Assembly: GCA_017979445.1 (NCBI GenBank)
Contig: JADQWC010000327.1
Coordinates: forward strand, 1 to 64,000
Direction: 5' to 3'
DNA from: Akebia trifoliata
Taxonomy: Eukaryota > Streptophyta > Magnoliopsida > Ranunculales > Lardizabalaceae
DNA: 64,000 nucleotides
Below, piece after piece: positions 36,183 through 47,654 of this stretch. The position numbers and the translations under genes are program-made. Each line of letters begins with the position of its first letter. Position 1 is the stretch's first letter. The notes beneath the pieces are model-generated. The model was not told where the DNA came from and did not search any database. It saw only the letters and a program-made list of their open reading frames with translations.

Positions 36183-37050
36183 CGCTTCTAGATTGATCTT
36201 TCAGTAATGGTGGCCTTTGGACTGAAGGAGTGGTGATACGTTCTGGTCTTGAATCCATCGACGTCATTTTCCTCCCAACCGAAGGTCCCATTTGTCTCTC
36301 AATACGGAGTGCCAATTGATACGCCTCCTCCACGTTGATTAAACGTGCAGTCCACATTTCTTTGCATAGTTCACTGCTTAATCCGGTGCGGTATCGAGCC
36401 AAAGTTTGTTGTTCAGTCTCCACGATTTTGCTACGGACAGTCAACTCATGAAAACGATTCGTAAATTGATCAACACTCAATGACGCTTGCCTGAGTTGCA
36501 ACATTTCTTCGAACATCATTTGCTCATAATCAATGGGCAAATATTTTTCCTTCAGTCGCTCCTTCATCTCTTCCCAGTTAGAAACTGATGGTCGTCGAGT
36601 AAGGCGTAATTGTTCTTCCACACTTCCCCACCATGCTCGTGCATGCCCCTTCAATTTCATTTGAACATAACGAACCTTTCTATCTTCTGATACAGCAAAC
36701 CAATCGAAATAATCCTCGAGAGCCGTTAACCAGTCCTCAAAAGCATTGGATTCTAACTTCCCATAAAAATCTGGCACATCGACTTTCATTCTCTTGGTGA
36801 GTTCATCAAGAGGTTGATACCCTACACCATGTCTAGCACGACCCCGGTGAAAATTTTGCCTCTGATGTCGGATTCGAGGTTTATGATCCTCAAAGTCCTG
36901 GTTTTCTTCATTTTCCCAACCTTCATCATTATCTCCATCACTTTCGTCCAACCCCCCACTCCCATGAACTGCTCCGCGCCCTCTCCGATGGAAGGGCCCA
37001 TACTCCTCTCGAACGTAACGTTCATCCATGACATCTAGTCAATGAGTGAG
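36166..37050 (-). pseudogene. Chromovirus gag, main part
   Basis: From 37029 to 36166 the frame reads an Arg/Gly-rich segment, then a capsid-type domain with DVPDFYGKLESNAFEDWLTA, WFAVSEDRKVRYVQMKLKGH and YRTGLSSELCKEMW, typical of the retrotransposon gag family. Its first codons lie at 38929-38787, separated by a solo LTR. After that LTR a TGA (probably from CGA) precedes MDERYVREEYG. It overlaps the zinc-knuckle frame by 17 bases because of a frameshift. Confidence 0.85.
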
Positions 37051-38786
37051 TGAAAGCGCCCTCGATCCGCGCGGTGCGCGGATCCACTTTTGACCCTCGA
37101 GGTTTGGGAGTCGCCACCTAGTTATTGTGATCTAGGAACCAAACTGACTCTAACATGGATAAAAAGAACTAATCTACCACAAAAAATCTGAATTCGGGGA
37201 TCATGTTACGGGGTTGGAAGGTGTTAGGCACCAACCCCGCCCGGCCAAAGCCGGTCTCTACTAACTTCCCAAATATATCACATTGCTAAAAACCTAGATA
37301 AAAATAAAAAAATTACATACCTTTCCGATAGCAAGGATTTTGTTCCATCAGATCTGACAAAAAGAGCTCCTTGTATTGTACTCCCTTGCTTCGTTCTGTC
37401 TCCGGATTTGACTTCGGATCTCCTAGATCAAGGTATCTCCTTGCTTTTGGATCTGAACTCTTCAAGTTTGTTATGGATTTGGGGGTGTTTTTGGAGGGAT
37501 TTTAGGTGTTTTCTAGACTAAAATTGAAGGAGGGATGTTAGGTAAGGAGTTGGGACTCCAAAACTAGGGTTTATAGGGGGCTAGGAGAGCTTCTAGACCT
37601 ACTTCTCTTAGGGTTTATGATTTGATACGAAAATAGGGTGTGAGCACCTCTATTTATAGATGTTTTTAGGGGTTGATTTGGATAGAGTTAGTGTTTAATT
37701 AGAGATCTTTTAATTAGAGTTGTGTTTTAGTTAGACTTATTTTAGGTAGAATTGTGTTTTAATTAGAATTATTTTAGGTAGAATTGTTTTTAAGTTAAAA
37801 CTCTATTAGATAGAGTTATTATTTAATTAGAATTCTATTATGACTTTTGGTCTTATTTGATTGACTTTTAATATTTTGACTTTAGTCTTAATTGATTGAC
37901 TTTTAATATTTTGACTTTAGTCTTGCTTAATTGACTTTAATTTTGACTTTAGTCTCACTTGATTGACTTTAATACTTTGACTACAGTCTTGCTTGATTGA
38001 CTTTAAATTTTGGAGAACCCCTTTCCATTATTTCTTTAATTCTTTGGACCCCCAAATGGAGGGGTCCTTAAAGAAATATCCCACGAACCCTCAACAATTT
38101 TACCCGAAAGTCCGATTGATCGATTTTTTAGGTTCAAATTTTTAAATTAATTTCATTAATTTTTTACTTTAATTATTTAAAATTTTATTTATTAATTTCA
38201 AATTTTTTAATTATGAAAATTGTGAAATTACCGTTTTGCCCCCGGTGAGGACTTTTCACGTTTCAAGTCTGTTTTTAATGTTCTAGGATGTTTTAGAATC
38301 AGTTTTTCGTAAGGAATTCAATGAGAATGTTGGTTTGTGTCATTTATGAAAATTTTATGTGAAATGATTGTGAACTTTATGAGGGGCATTTTCGTAATTT
38401 TGTCAAATTCTGTTAAAATTGGTGAAATGATTTATTTGGTTCCGATTTATTATTTTATGTGTTCGAGAGAGTTTTCCTAAGCGTAACGTAGGCTCTAGGG
38501 TTGTTTTGAGGTTAGGGGTATTTTGGTAATTTGATAATTTTTTAGTGATTTTTATCTTGAAGTTTCTTTTTGGTCTGCAAGATGATGATTTCTATGTTTC
38601 TGGGATCGTATTTTCCTAGCGTAGCGTGGTTTCTAAGGTTTTGTCAATTCGAGATACCTCATCCGGATTTCTAAAACACATCTGGTAACAAAATAAAGCA
38701 ACGGAATACACATCCATCATTGGGAATCATTGCAATCGGATTGACGAGTTGATTAATCAGGCGAGTGCAAAAATGGGGTGTCTACA
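37051..38786 (-). mobile_element. Solo LTR of family 2, inserted in chromovirus gag
   Basis: 1736 bp. Read on the minus strand it starts TGTAGACACCCC at 38786 and ends GAGGGCGCTTTCA at 37051. A perfect 5-bp duplication GTGAG flanks it (37046-37050 and 38787-38791). Removing it and one GTGAG rejoins gag in frame. The same LTR family occurs at 38995-40588 (+), 59659-61400 (+, with primer site) and in decayed form at 12512-17308. The segment GGCGGGGTTGGTGCCTAACA close to its end is typical of Tat/Ogre-type LTRs (inference). Confidence 0.86.
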
Positions 38787-38929
38787 GTGAGTTGCTCCAA
38801 CATTGTGGCGATTTGATCGATTTGGTGCTGCAATTGGGGCTGGTCTGTGTTTTGGTTAGTTGGGTTTTGGTCGTTTGGATTTGGGTTGTTTGCCATGGCG
38901 TATGAAGTACCACTGCGGGTCACAGGCAT
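38787..38929 (-). pseudogene. Chromovirus gag, N-terminal codons
   Basis: Starts at ATG 38929 (MPVTRSGTSYAMANNPNPND), followed by an Asn/Gln-rich stretch and IATMLEQLT at the LTR insertion point. The start is chosen because it is the first ATG after the primer site and begins the MPVTRSG pattern common to plant gypsy gag. Two ATGs (38929 and 38896) are in frame. Confidence 0.75.
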
Positions 38930-38956
38930 TAGACATGAAACTCTGTAACGAAAGAA

Positions 38957-38972
38957 CCTTGCGCTGGTACCA
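38957..38972 (-). other. Primer binding site of the chromovirus
   Basis: Minus strand TGGTACCAGCGCAAGG lies 4 bases after the 5' LTR end. It resembles the initiator tRNA-Met site TGGTATCAGAGC with two changes in the first 12 bases. Confidence 0.6.
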
Positions 38973-38976
38973 AAAT

Positions 38977-38994
38977 TGGTGCAAAGCCTCCTGG
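38977..38994 (-). repeat. 5' LTR of the chromovirus, 3' end piece
   Basis: CCAGGAGGCTTTGCACCA on the minus strand, matching the end of the LTR at 32148. Separated from the rest of the LTR by the insertion at 38995-40588. Confidence 0.8.
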
Positions 38995-40588
38995 TGTAGA
39001 CACCCCATTTTTGCATCCGCCTGATTAATCAACTCATCAACCCAATCGCAATGATTCCCAATGATGGATGTGTATTCTATTACTTTACTTTGTTACCAGA
39101 TATGTTTCAGAAATCCGGATGAGGTATCTCGAACTAGAAACCACGCTACGCTAGGAAAATACGACTCCAGAAACATAGAAATCATCATCTTGCAGACCAA
39201 AAAGAAGTTTCACGATAAAAATCACAAAAAATGACCAAATTATCAAAATACCCCTAACATCAAAACAATCCTCATAAATGACACAAACTAATACTTCCAT
39301 TGAATTCCTTACGAAAAATAGATTCTAAAACATCCTAGAACATAAAAAATTGACTTAAAACGTGAAAAGTCCTCTCCGGGGGTAAAACGGTAATTTCACA
39401 ATTTTCATAATTAAAAATTTCGAAATTAATAAATAAAACATTAAATAATTAAAGTGAAACATTAATGAAATTAATTTAAAATTTTGAACTAAAGAAATCG
39501 ATCAATCGGACTCTCAGGCAAAATTGTTGAGGGTTCGTGAGATATTTTTTTAAAGACCCCTCCATTTGGGGGTTCAAAGAATTACAGATATAATAGAGGG
39601 GCGGTTCTCCAAAAATTAAAGTCAATCAAGCAAGACTAAAGTCAAGGTATTAAAGTCAATAAAGTGAGACTAAAGTCAAAATTAAAGTCAATTAAGCAAG
39701 ACTAAAGTCAAGATATTAAAAGTCAATCAATTAAAACTAAAGTCAAAACATTAAAAGTCAATCAAATAAGACCAAAAGTCAAAATTATAATAGAGTTCTA
39801 ATTAAATAATAACTCTATCTAATAGAGTTCTAACTAAAACACAACTCCACCTAAAACAATTCTAATTAAAACACAACTCTACCTAAAATAATTCTAATTA
39901 AAACACAACTCTAATTAAAAGAACTCCAATTAAACACTAACTCTATCTAAATCAACCCTTAAAAAAATCTATAAATAGAGGTCATAACACCCTATTTTCG
40001 TATCAAATCAAAAACCCTAAGAGAAGTAGGTCTAGAAGCCCCCCTAACCTCCCATAAACCCTAGTTTTGGAGCCCCAACTCCTTACCTAACATCCCTCCT
40101 TTAATTTTAGCCTAAAAAATACCTAAAAGCCTTCCAAAAACATTCCAAAATCCACAACAAACTTGAAGAATTCAGATCCAAGAAAGAAAAGATACCTTGC
40201 CTCGGAGATCGGAAATCAAATCCGGAAATAGAACGAAGTAAGGGAGTACGGTACAAGGAGCTCTTTTTTATTGGATCTGAGGGAACAAAATCTTTGCTAT
40301 CGGAAAGGTATATTTTTTATTTTTTATTTATTTTTATCTAGCTTTTTAGCAATGTAATTTATTTGGGAGGTTAGTAAAGATCGGCTTTGGCCGGGCGGGG
40401 TTGGTGCCTAATACCTTCCAACCCCGTAACATGATCCTCGAATTCAGTTCTTTTCTCGGTTCTAGATTAGTTGTTTATCTGTTTAGAGTCATTGATCGGT
40501 TCCTAGACCGTAATAACTATGTGGCGACTCCCAATCCTCAAGGGTCAAAAGCGGATCCGCGCACCCCGCGGATCGAGGGCGCTTTTCA
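38995..40588 (+). mobile_element. LTR of family 2, inserted in the chromovirus 5' LTR
   Basis: Starts TGTAGACACCCC and ends GAGGGCGCTTTTCA, 1594 bp, opposite in direction to the copy at 37051-38786 and only 208 bp from it. The left flank is CCTGG, but the right flank continues directly as the chromovirus LTR (ACCTCAC) without a duplication, so a few bases were lost at the right junction. No primer site or coding part follows. It contains GT/GA-rich repeats of AAAGTCAAT type near 39615-39780. Confidence 0.78.
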
Positions 40589-40885
40589 ACCTCACTTCAA
40601 GACAAGAACAGAACATACACATAATCTCTTTGTAATATTGGAATCACTCCAAAGAAAGTTCAAATTCGTTGAATGGCCAAAAGAAAAAAAAATTGACTTC
40701 ATTCTCTTCCACTTTCTTTAAATATCAATCCCCTATTACCATCTCCAACTCCAACTAGGAAAGCAAAAAATCCGGAAAGAAATAAATAGAATAAAAAGAA
40801 AAACATAATTGCAACAAATAAGTAACTTCCTAAAAGTCCTCTGCATTTATGGAATTATGGAATATCCTTCTCCTAATTTGCATGA
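40589..40885 (-). repeat. 5' LTR of the chromovirus, main piece
   Basis: Matches 32160-32494 apart from substitutions and one deletion of about 25 bp. It ends next to the AAGAA target duplication. Confidence 0.82.
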
Positions 40886-41408
40886 AAGAACATAGGAAAA
40901 AAAAAAGACAATGATAAATAAAGAAGTAGCAGAACTTTTCAAAGTGCTCCACAAAAATGAATACAATTTAGTAGAGCGTCTTAATAAGATGCCAACCCAA
41001 GTATCTATCTTAGGGCTACTACTGAGTTTAAAAAAGCATCGAGAAGTGTGGTTGAAAGTATTGAGCGAAGCACACATCGTCGAGGTTACCTCAACAGAAC
41101 AATTGGGAAAGCTTGTGAGATAGATCATAACACCCAACACCATCACATTTATGAAAGTTGAAATCATCCCGGAGGGTTGTGGACACCTAGAGCCACTAAA
41201 TATCGTAGTTATGTGCAAGAGAATGTTATTAGCACAAGTATTGATTGATAATGGATCTGCATTGAATGTATGTCCATTAACTACCCTGGCGAAGCTAGGT
41301 GTTGATCGAACTCCCCTCATGCCTAACAATCGACAAATAACTTTGGAGGTCCTTAGCATGTCAAATACATTCAATTTCCTTGAAGTTGATCAAGTTAAAA
41401 GGATTTAG
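40886..41408 (+). pseudogene. Tat/Ogre-like gag-protease, third part
   Basis: Continues the element broken at 32147. NEYNLVERLNKMPTQVSILG with LLLSLKKHREV (about 40958-41050) is the Tat block that precedes protease. MCKRMLLAQVLIDNGSALNV (about 41210-41270) is the protease active site, with D-N-G-S as in Tat relatives. One stop near 41121 separates the two open stretches. The text loses recognisable similarity after the TAG at 41406; no RT, RNase H or integrase of this element is in the window. Confidence 0.72.
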
Positions 41409-41782
41409 AACATTTTGCTTATCCAAGAGAATTTTTTACAACTTGTACACAATGAGCCCTCCTACCCCAAGTTTGTTGAGACTCTATCAAAGCAATATAC
41501 CTCTAAGCCCTCATATCCTTAGACAAATTGCATGTTATTGCTATCTATTTTAAAAGAGTTTGACCACTTTCAAAGGGTATGGGCACCTTTGCCCACCCAA
41601 AATAATTTTTAGAAACTTGTGAGGTTTTACACCTCTATCTCTTGATCACCATGATTGGTAAGACTCAAAGGGGAGCAAAAGTCAATTAAGGACACTATGG
41701 AGGGTAACCAAGGTTTTTTATTTAGGTTTTGTTGATAATAAGAGGAGCTTGTTAGGTTTGAACTTTTATATCCCCAAGGGCC

Positions 41783-41790
41783 TATAAATA
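41783..41790 (+). promoter_or_regulatory. TATA-box-like site
   Basis: TATAAATA in a short GC-richer context, with CT-rich sequence about 35 bases downstream. Which element it serves is unclear. Confidence 0.3.
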
Positions 41791-42104
41791 GAAAACCCTT
41801 CCAAGGTAGAAGAAAGGAGAATTCTACCTTCCTAAAATTTTGTCAAATTCTTCTTTCAAAGCCTCTTAAAAGCCCGAATTGTTTTTTCCAAATGACTTCT
41901 TACACCTTTTAGAAGCTTGGAGTAAGAAGAAGAAAAGAAAAAAAAAAGAATGAAGAAGATTAAGGTGAGGAGATATACTTTAATTTCTATTTTTTGCTTA
42001 TTGTGCTCCCTAATACCATTTCTATCTCTCCCATTCTAGCTTTTACATTCCATGTTTGTGTATTTTTAAGCAATGTAGTATTACTTTCCTTTATTTTCAC
42101 GGCT

Positions 42105-42500
42105 TAAGAAAGAAGAAAGTAATCCCTCCATTGTATGGTGATTTTATCCTTTCTACGTTCATAATAAATTCCAAAGGAAATGTTTAACTTCTTGCAAGTT
42201 TTTCAATTATTTACTTTCAAGAGCCTTTAAATTCAAGCTAGTAGTGTACTTTATTTTCCAATGACTTAAGAAGGAAGAGAGTATTCCCTCCATGTGAGGT
42301 GATATTTTCATTTCTAAGTCCATAATAAATTCCTTAGGGAACATTTCTATTCAATGTCTTTATTTACGTTTTTTAACTTACTTGCATTCATGTAGCATAA
42401 ACATTCATAATGGCTAAGGAGGAAGAAAGTAATCCTTACATGTGAGGTGATCTTCCCCTTTCTAAGTCTATAATAAGTTCCTTATGGAACATTTGCATTG
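42105..42500 (+). repeat. Three dispersed copies of a 90-bp segment
   Basis: Copies near 42105, 42262 and 42412 share GGCTTAAGAAgGAAGAaAGTAaTCC, GTGAGGTGAT..T..TTTCTAAGTC and ATAATAAaTTCCTTAGGGAACAT, spaced about 150 bp. Function unknown. Confidence 0.6.
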
Positions 42501-42620
42501 ATACACCCTTACACAGACCACGCCCTTTTTATTCTAAAATGCTAATAGTCAAAGAAGGAAAATCTTTATAGATTTGAGCTTAAAACTTTGAACATACAAA
42601 AAACAGTCCCTTAAGGACAC

Positions 42621-45600
42621 TGTAACACACTGTATTTTTAACTCGTATCTCGAGGAAATCAGATGGTATTTATTTGAAGAATATTTTAGAAAGAAAACTT
42701 AGAGTCAAGTACCTGGATTATGCTATGTTCATTTTTATTGAAGATCGACTTCGCCATTAGTTTCAAAATGTTCGAAATATATACTTTAGCCTATAAGTAA
42801 GTTTGAATCCAAGTTTGAGTGAAAAAGTTAACAAATCCTCGAATTTCGCATCGAGTGGGACGCATACAGTAAAATTTTTGTTAGAGGAAGAATCAAGAAA
42901 ATTCGACATTACCATTAGATCCGTAGCGAAAAATTAGTCAAAATGGAATACTCGTTTGTCATTTTTCGAGTCCGGATAGTCAAGTTACGATCGAAACTAG
43001 AAATAATAAGGAAATTACAAGTATGCCCTTGCCCTTGTTATAAAAGAAAATTTATTTTCTTTTAAACCACTTTCTTTCTTCTCCAAAGCTCAGATTTTTC
43101 TAAAGACCTAGGGTTCTCCTCTCTTCTCCTCAAGATCCGTTAAGAACGAATGACCGTTGAACTTCGACGAAGAAGACAAAGTTGTCGGCTACGACAATAG
43201 CTACAACCTCACCCTCCTTGTTAACCCATTCTCATTTGTTTGCCCTATCCTCCATCAAAACCCAGCCGTGTGGTTCGAGTGAATCCTAACACATCTTCAT
43301 CGAGGGTTCCATTAGGCAAGAGTTAGGCCCCCCATTCATTGTAGAAGCAAATGAGTGCCGTCGTCAAAGGGGATTGTAAACCCTAGCTCACTTTGCATCA
43401 AACTCAACTCAACACCAACTCCTTCACCACCAACTTTGATCCTTATACGAGTTCATTGCTTTCGGCGTCCACAAACATGTAGGGGACTTTCAATTCCTAT
43501 TGGTAACTTTAGATTTCTCAATGTGCATTTAGGGTTTTGAAACAAATTTATTGTTTGCATTTAAATCGTAGAAATTGGTGTTTGATTCCAAATTCATGGT
43601 AGAAGTAGGTGTTTTATTTATGTTTTATCGAATTTTGATAACAAAATCGTGGGTGGGTTGAATGATTCGAATAACAGAAGAAGAATCCGAAACATGGATC
43701 GAAAACTCGAACGTTCGAGTAAGGTTCAGGCTGTAGGTGGGAAAGGTCGGTGCCACCGGCACCTACCGAAGGCATTCTGTCGGTCCCACCGACAGAATGA
43801 GGTTTCTGCCATCGACGAAACCAAATAACGCGAGAAAATTTTGTTCTGTCGGCAGGACCGTCGGCCCCACCGACACCTGCCGATGTGTATTCTGTCGGTC
43901 CCACCGACAGAATATTGATTCTGCCATCGACAGACACAGTTTTGATCAGAACAGTGTTCTGACTCTTGGCTTGACCTCCTCACACCTTATACACTATTTC
44001 TCACCCTTTATTTCATTAAAAACATTTAAGTATTCCATTTACTTTAAGTTCTTTAATGAAATTAAGGTTTTATCCCCCATTTCGGAACAATGAGAATGAT
44101 TTTAGGATCCAAATCTCAAAGGATCAAAATCCGAATTTTGGTTTAAAGAACAAAATGTAATTTTCGACGTTTTCGGCAAGTTTTCAAAATGAAATAACTT
44201 TCACGTTTCTTTGAATTAGATTACAAAAACTATATGGTGTCGAATCTCATGATCGAGACTTTTATTTCGAAAAACCCGTTTTCAATTTCGAGAACTTTGA
44301 AAATTTGAGTTTCTGACACTTAGCCAAATTTTCACCAGCTTTCTCTATTTTTAACAACCTTGGTCCCGAGCATCGCTGGGACTTTGTTTTTAAATAAACT
44401 TTGAGGATTTTCAATGGAAAGACCAAAAGAATGACTTTGAAAGATTGAAAATGGATGGTCGATGTGAAAAGATGAAAAGTGAGAATGTCGAGAGAATGGG
44501 AAAAGGGAATGAACGGTAAAATGTCAGAATCACACCCGAGGGGTGATGTCTGCATTTTACATTGTATGTTGTGTGTAGGTTGGTGAAAGGATATCCAGGT
44601 TATTAATGAAAGGGTTGCATGTTTATTTCCGATTATGTTAGCGCTTGCGTTGAGTACTGTTATTTATTTTAGGCCGGGTGGCCACGGTTGCATGGTAGGA
44701 ACTGGATATCCGTTCTCAACCCTGTTCTGTTAATTTCTCTTTTGTTTTAAATGAAAAATTATATATGTACGTAGCTATTTTGTGAGCTGTTAAAAGGTTT
44801 GTGAATGCCTGAAGGGATAGTGTGTCACATCATCCGGAGGGGTACACTATCCTGGGATGTACGGTAGGGACCACCAAACTCATACGTGGTATGGGACGCG
44901 TATGAGAGTGGAGTCACAACTGGAATCCGGGTCCATTCCTTTCTTATCTTTACCAGTGAACGTGTATTGTAAAGGTGGTCGTATACGAGTGGAGTGTCAT
45001 TTGGGAATTACATGCACACCTGATAGGCATAGACGAAGATGATTAGTCAGTGATCACTAACAATCTAGTAGTAGTCGAACGTTCTGACACATCGAAAAGA
45101 GACCCATTGCTTACGGTCACGTCAAACGGCCAGCCTGAGCCGGATAAATAGTCACCAGTGTGGTAAGCGCAGCGACCGGCCACAAAATCAGGAACTAAAA
45201 GCCAGATTTATGTTGTAACATCATGTCCTGACTGGGAGCGATCCAGTCGTGAATCTCAACACTCAAATTCCATTACTCCACCACTTGTATTATGTATCTG
45301 TGTTATATATTTCGGATTATAAACTGAAAATCATGTCTACTATTTCAATATTGCCAACTGTATTTGCATAAATGGAAAACGTATAATGCGTATGGATGGT
45401 TGATGTTATGTGTTACTTTTAAATTGTTTAGTTGCTCATCCCTGGCTATATGTACCAGTTAATCGTAGTTTCAATTGTAAAACTTGCATGTTTTGAAATA
45501 ATGAAGTATGATTATTCGATCACGTTAGGGGAGGTTATTAGTAGGAATTGTTTGTGGACCTACTGGGTAACCATTGTTACTCACCCTTTTCCTTTCATTT

Positions 45601-46033
45601 TTTTTTAGTTGCAGAGCCTCCAGTTGGCGCAGCGGGTGCTGAGCTATTAGCCGAGGAACGCCTGGTCGGTCAGATCGACGACTAGAGTCCGTTGCCCGGT
45701 GAGCAACACGACTACTTCTACTAGGAGTCTGTTCATCCTAGGAGGTGTACATAGTATTTTGGGACCGAGTGCTAGGTCTATGTTAGAGGGAGGATAGACT
45801 TTGTAATCCTGTATAACTTTATACCTTTTTGCGCAACTCTGATCTTGCTTATTTTGTTTAATAAAATCTATTGTCTCTCGTTGCTTTATACAGGATTGTT
45901 TGGTATGGTTTATCAGGTTTGAGTTCCGTGAATCGCTAACATAAACAGAGGAGACCATGCCGAAATTTCGAGGCGCCACCTAGTGCCTCGAGGCGGTATT
46001 GGGATTTGTATTAGCGTTTGGCGGGGCGCTACA
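42621..46033 (+). mobile_element. Solo LTR, about 3.4 kb, LTR family 1 copy D
   Basis: Starts TGTAACACACTG and ends GGCGGGGCGCTACA, with the perfect 5-bp duplication GACAC on both sides (42616-42620 and 46034-46038). It aligns with copy A over most of its length. It is about 400 bp longer, in part from a GC-rich duplicated segment at 43746-43935. No coding region is recognised; the ORFs at 43614-43983 fall in that repeat. Confidence 0.85.
43746..43935. repeat. 114-bp tandem duplication with GC-rich palindromes
   Basis: Two units (43746 and 43860) each contain GTCGG.CCCACCG.CACCT.CCGA, then TTCTGTCGGTCCCACCGACA and TTCTGCCATCGAC. TGTCGGTCCCACCGACA is a perfect hairpin with a short loop. Its GC content is far above the surroundings. 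Confidence 0.75.
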
Positions 46034-46372
46034 GACACATTTTTGAACACTTTTACACACACTCTCACTCTTTTTTTACTTCATGCATGTATTCTTTTTT
46101 AATCCCAAAATTCTAAAATAAACAGTTTATACTTCACGTTTGTCCAATACATGGTTACCACCAACTTGGTGGGGGTGAAATGAGGTGCCCAACATATTCC
46201 TTGTCTCACAACCGAACCTCCCTACACTTAATTTCTAAAGTTAGACCAATTTGAGTTACCATTTTTCAAGAACAAATTTTCAAAACCATATTTATGGTGT
46301 CCATTCATACCTTAAATTCTTTGAACGGTGGCAACTCCTAAACCTAAGTAAATTAAGTCAAAACCTTTTGAA
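46034..46372. other. Sequence between LTR and MITE cluster
   Basis: AT-rich, no gene seen. CTTGGTGGGGGTGAAATGAGGTGCCCAACA and GGTGGCAACTCCTAAACC resemble the ends of Tat-type LTRs, so it may be the tail of the LTR that hosts copy D. Confidence 0.35.
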
Positions 46373-46797
46373 CCTCCCGTTCGGCACCCAACAATTTGCC
46401 CAACATGTTTTCTCCTACATGGGTTAGAAGTTTTGGAATGGACTAGTTTTTGGTGAGGATGATCTCTATGGTGAGAATATCATCCTCACCAAAAATCAGC
46501 CCATTCCAAAACTTCTAACCCCATCACAAATGGTTTACAAAAAATGGACAGTCCACGATTTTTCAACTTGTAAACATGGGGTTAAAAGTTTTTGGAATGG
46601 GCTGATTTTTGTTGAGGATGAACTCTATGTTTCAACTTGTAAACCTGAGGTTAGAAGTTTTGGAATGGGCTGATTTTTGGTGAGATTGATCTCCTCACCA
46701 TAGAGATCATCCTCACCAAAAATCAGACCATTCCAAAACTTCTAACCCATGTAGGATAAAACATGTTGGGAAAAATGTTAGGTGCTGAATGGGACCC
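46373..46797. mobile_element. Foldback MITE 1 of the cluster
   Basis: Left end CCTCCCGTTCGGCACCCAACA and right end TGTTAGGTGCTGAATGGGACCC are inverted repeats. The interior is made of repeated palindromic arms GGAATGGGCTGATTTTTGGTGAGGATGATCTC. The right end abuts a TA tract. Confidence 0.65.
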
Positions 46798-46809
46798 TAT
46801 ATATATATA

Positions 46810-47188
46810 GGGAAATGTTCAGCACCCTAAGTTTTACCACACACTTTAACAAACGTTTTTTGTCCTACATGGGTTAGAAGTTTTGGAATGGGCTGATTTT
46901 TGGTGAGAATGATCTCTATGATTATAAGATCATCCTCCCCAAAAATCAGCCCATTCCGAAATGTTTAGCCCCATGTTTACAAGTTGAAAAATCGTGGACC
47001 GTCCATTTTTTGTAAATCATTTTTGATGGGGTTAGAAGTTTTGGAATGAGCTGATTTTTGGTGAGGATAATCTCCTCACCATAGAGATCATCCTCACTAA
47101 AAATCAGCCCATTCCGAAACTTCTAACCCATGTAGGACAAAACGCGTTTGTTAAAATGTGTGGTAAAACTTAGGGTGCTGAACGGGAC

Positions 47189-47190
<2 letters not shown>
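46810..47190. mobile_element. Foldback MITE 2 of the cluster
   Basis: Starts GGGAAATGTTCAGCACCC and ends GGGTGCTGAACGGGACCC with TA tracts on both sides. Arms carry the GGAATGGGCTGATTTTTGG motif and its complement. No coding capacity. Confidence 0.72.

Positions 47191-47240
<50 letters not shown>
47191..47240. repeat. TA microsatellite of 25 units
   Basis: Uninterrupted AT dinucleotides between two MITEs; the presumed target of insertion. Confidence 0.95.
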
Positions 47241-47242
<2 letters not shown>

Positions 47243-47654
47243 GGGCGGTTCAAAAAGCCATATGAGAAAACATATGAAAAAACTTTCGTTTTTCAAAATA
47301 AGAGTTAGAGGTTTTGGATTGAGCTGATTTTTTGCAAGGATGGTCACTATGATGAAAAGATCATCCTCACAAAAAATCAGCTCAATCAGAAACTTCTAAA
47401 TCCATCAAAAGTGATTTACAAATTAGTGATAAAAATTGGTAAAAAATCGACGGTCTACATTCTAAATCACTTTTAATGGGGTTAGAAGTTTCAGATTGGG
47501 CTGATTTTTTTTTCTTTTTTTTTGGATGATCTTCCCATCATAGAGATCATCCTCACAAAAAATCAGCTCAATCCAAAATTTCTAACCCATATTTTAAAAT
47601 TTTATTAAAAACGAAAGTTTTTACATATGTTTTCTCATATGGCCCTTGAACCTG

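Larger units (their letters stand above)
32148..40885 (-). mobile_element. Ty3/gypsy chromovirus, nearly full length but broken
   Basis: Read on the minus strand: 5' LTR (interrupted), primer site, gag, protease, RT, RNase H, integrase with a C-terminal chromodomain, 3' LTR. The 5-bp duplication AAGAA flanks it (32143-32147 and 40886-40890). The LTRs start TGATGCAAAT (TCATGCAAAT in the 5' copy) and end TGCACCA. Two LTRs of another family sit inside, at 37051-38786 and 38995-40588. Each coding gap is an in-frame stop or a small frameshift. It is inserted in the Tat-like gag-protease. Lineage within chromoviruses is undecided; Galadriel and CRM are the candidates. Confidence 0.86.
41409..42620 (+). 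other. Unassigned sequence, perhaps LTR or leader
   Basis: No gene is recognised. A TATA box (CCTATAAATAG at 41781) followed by a pyrimidine-rich leader suggests a retroelement LTR or an abandoned promoter. From 42105 it contains three diverged copies of a roughly 90-bp segment. Confidence 0.4.
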
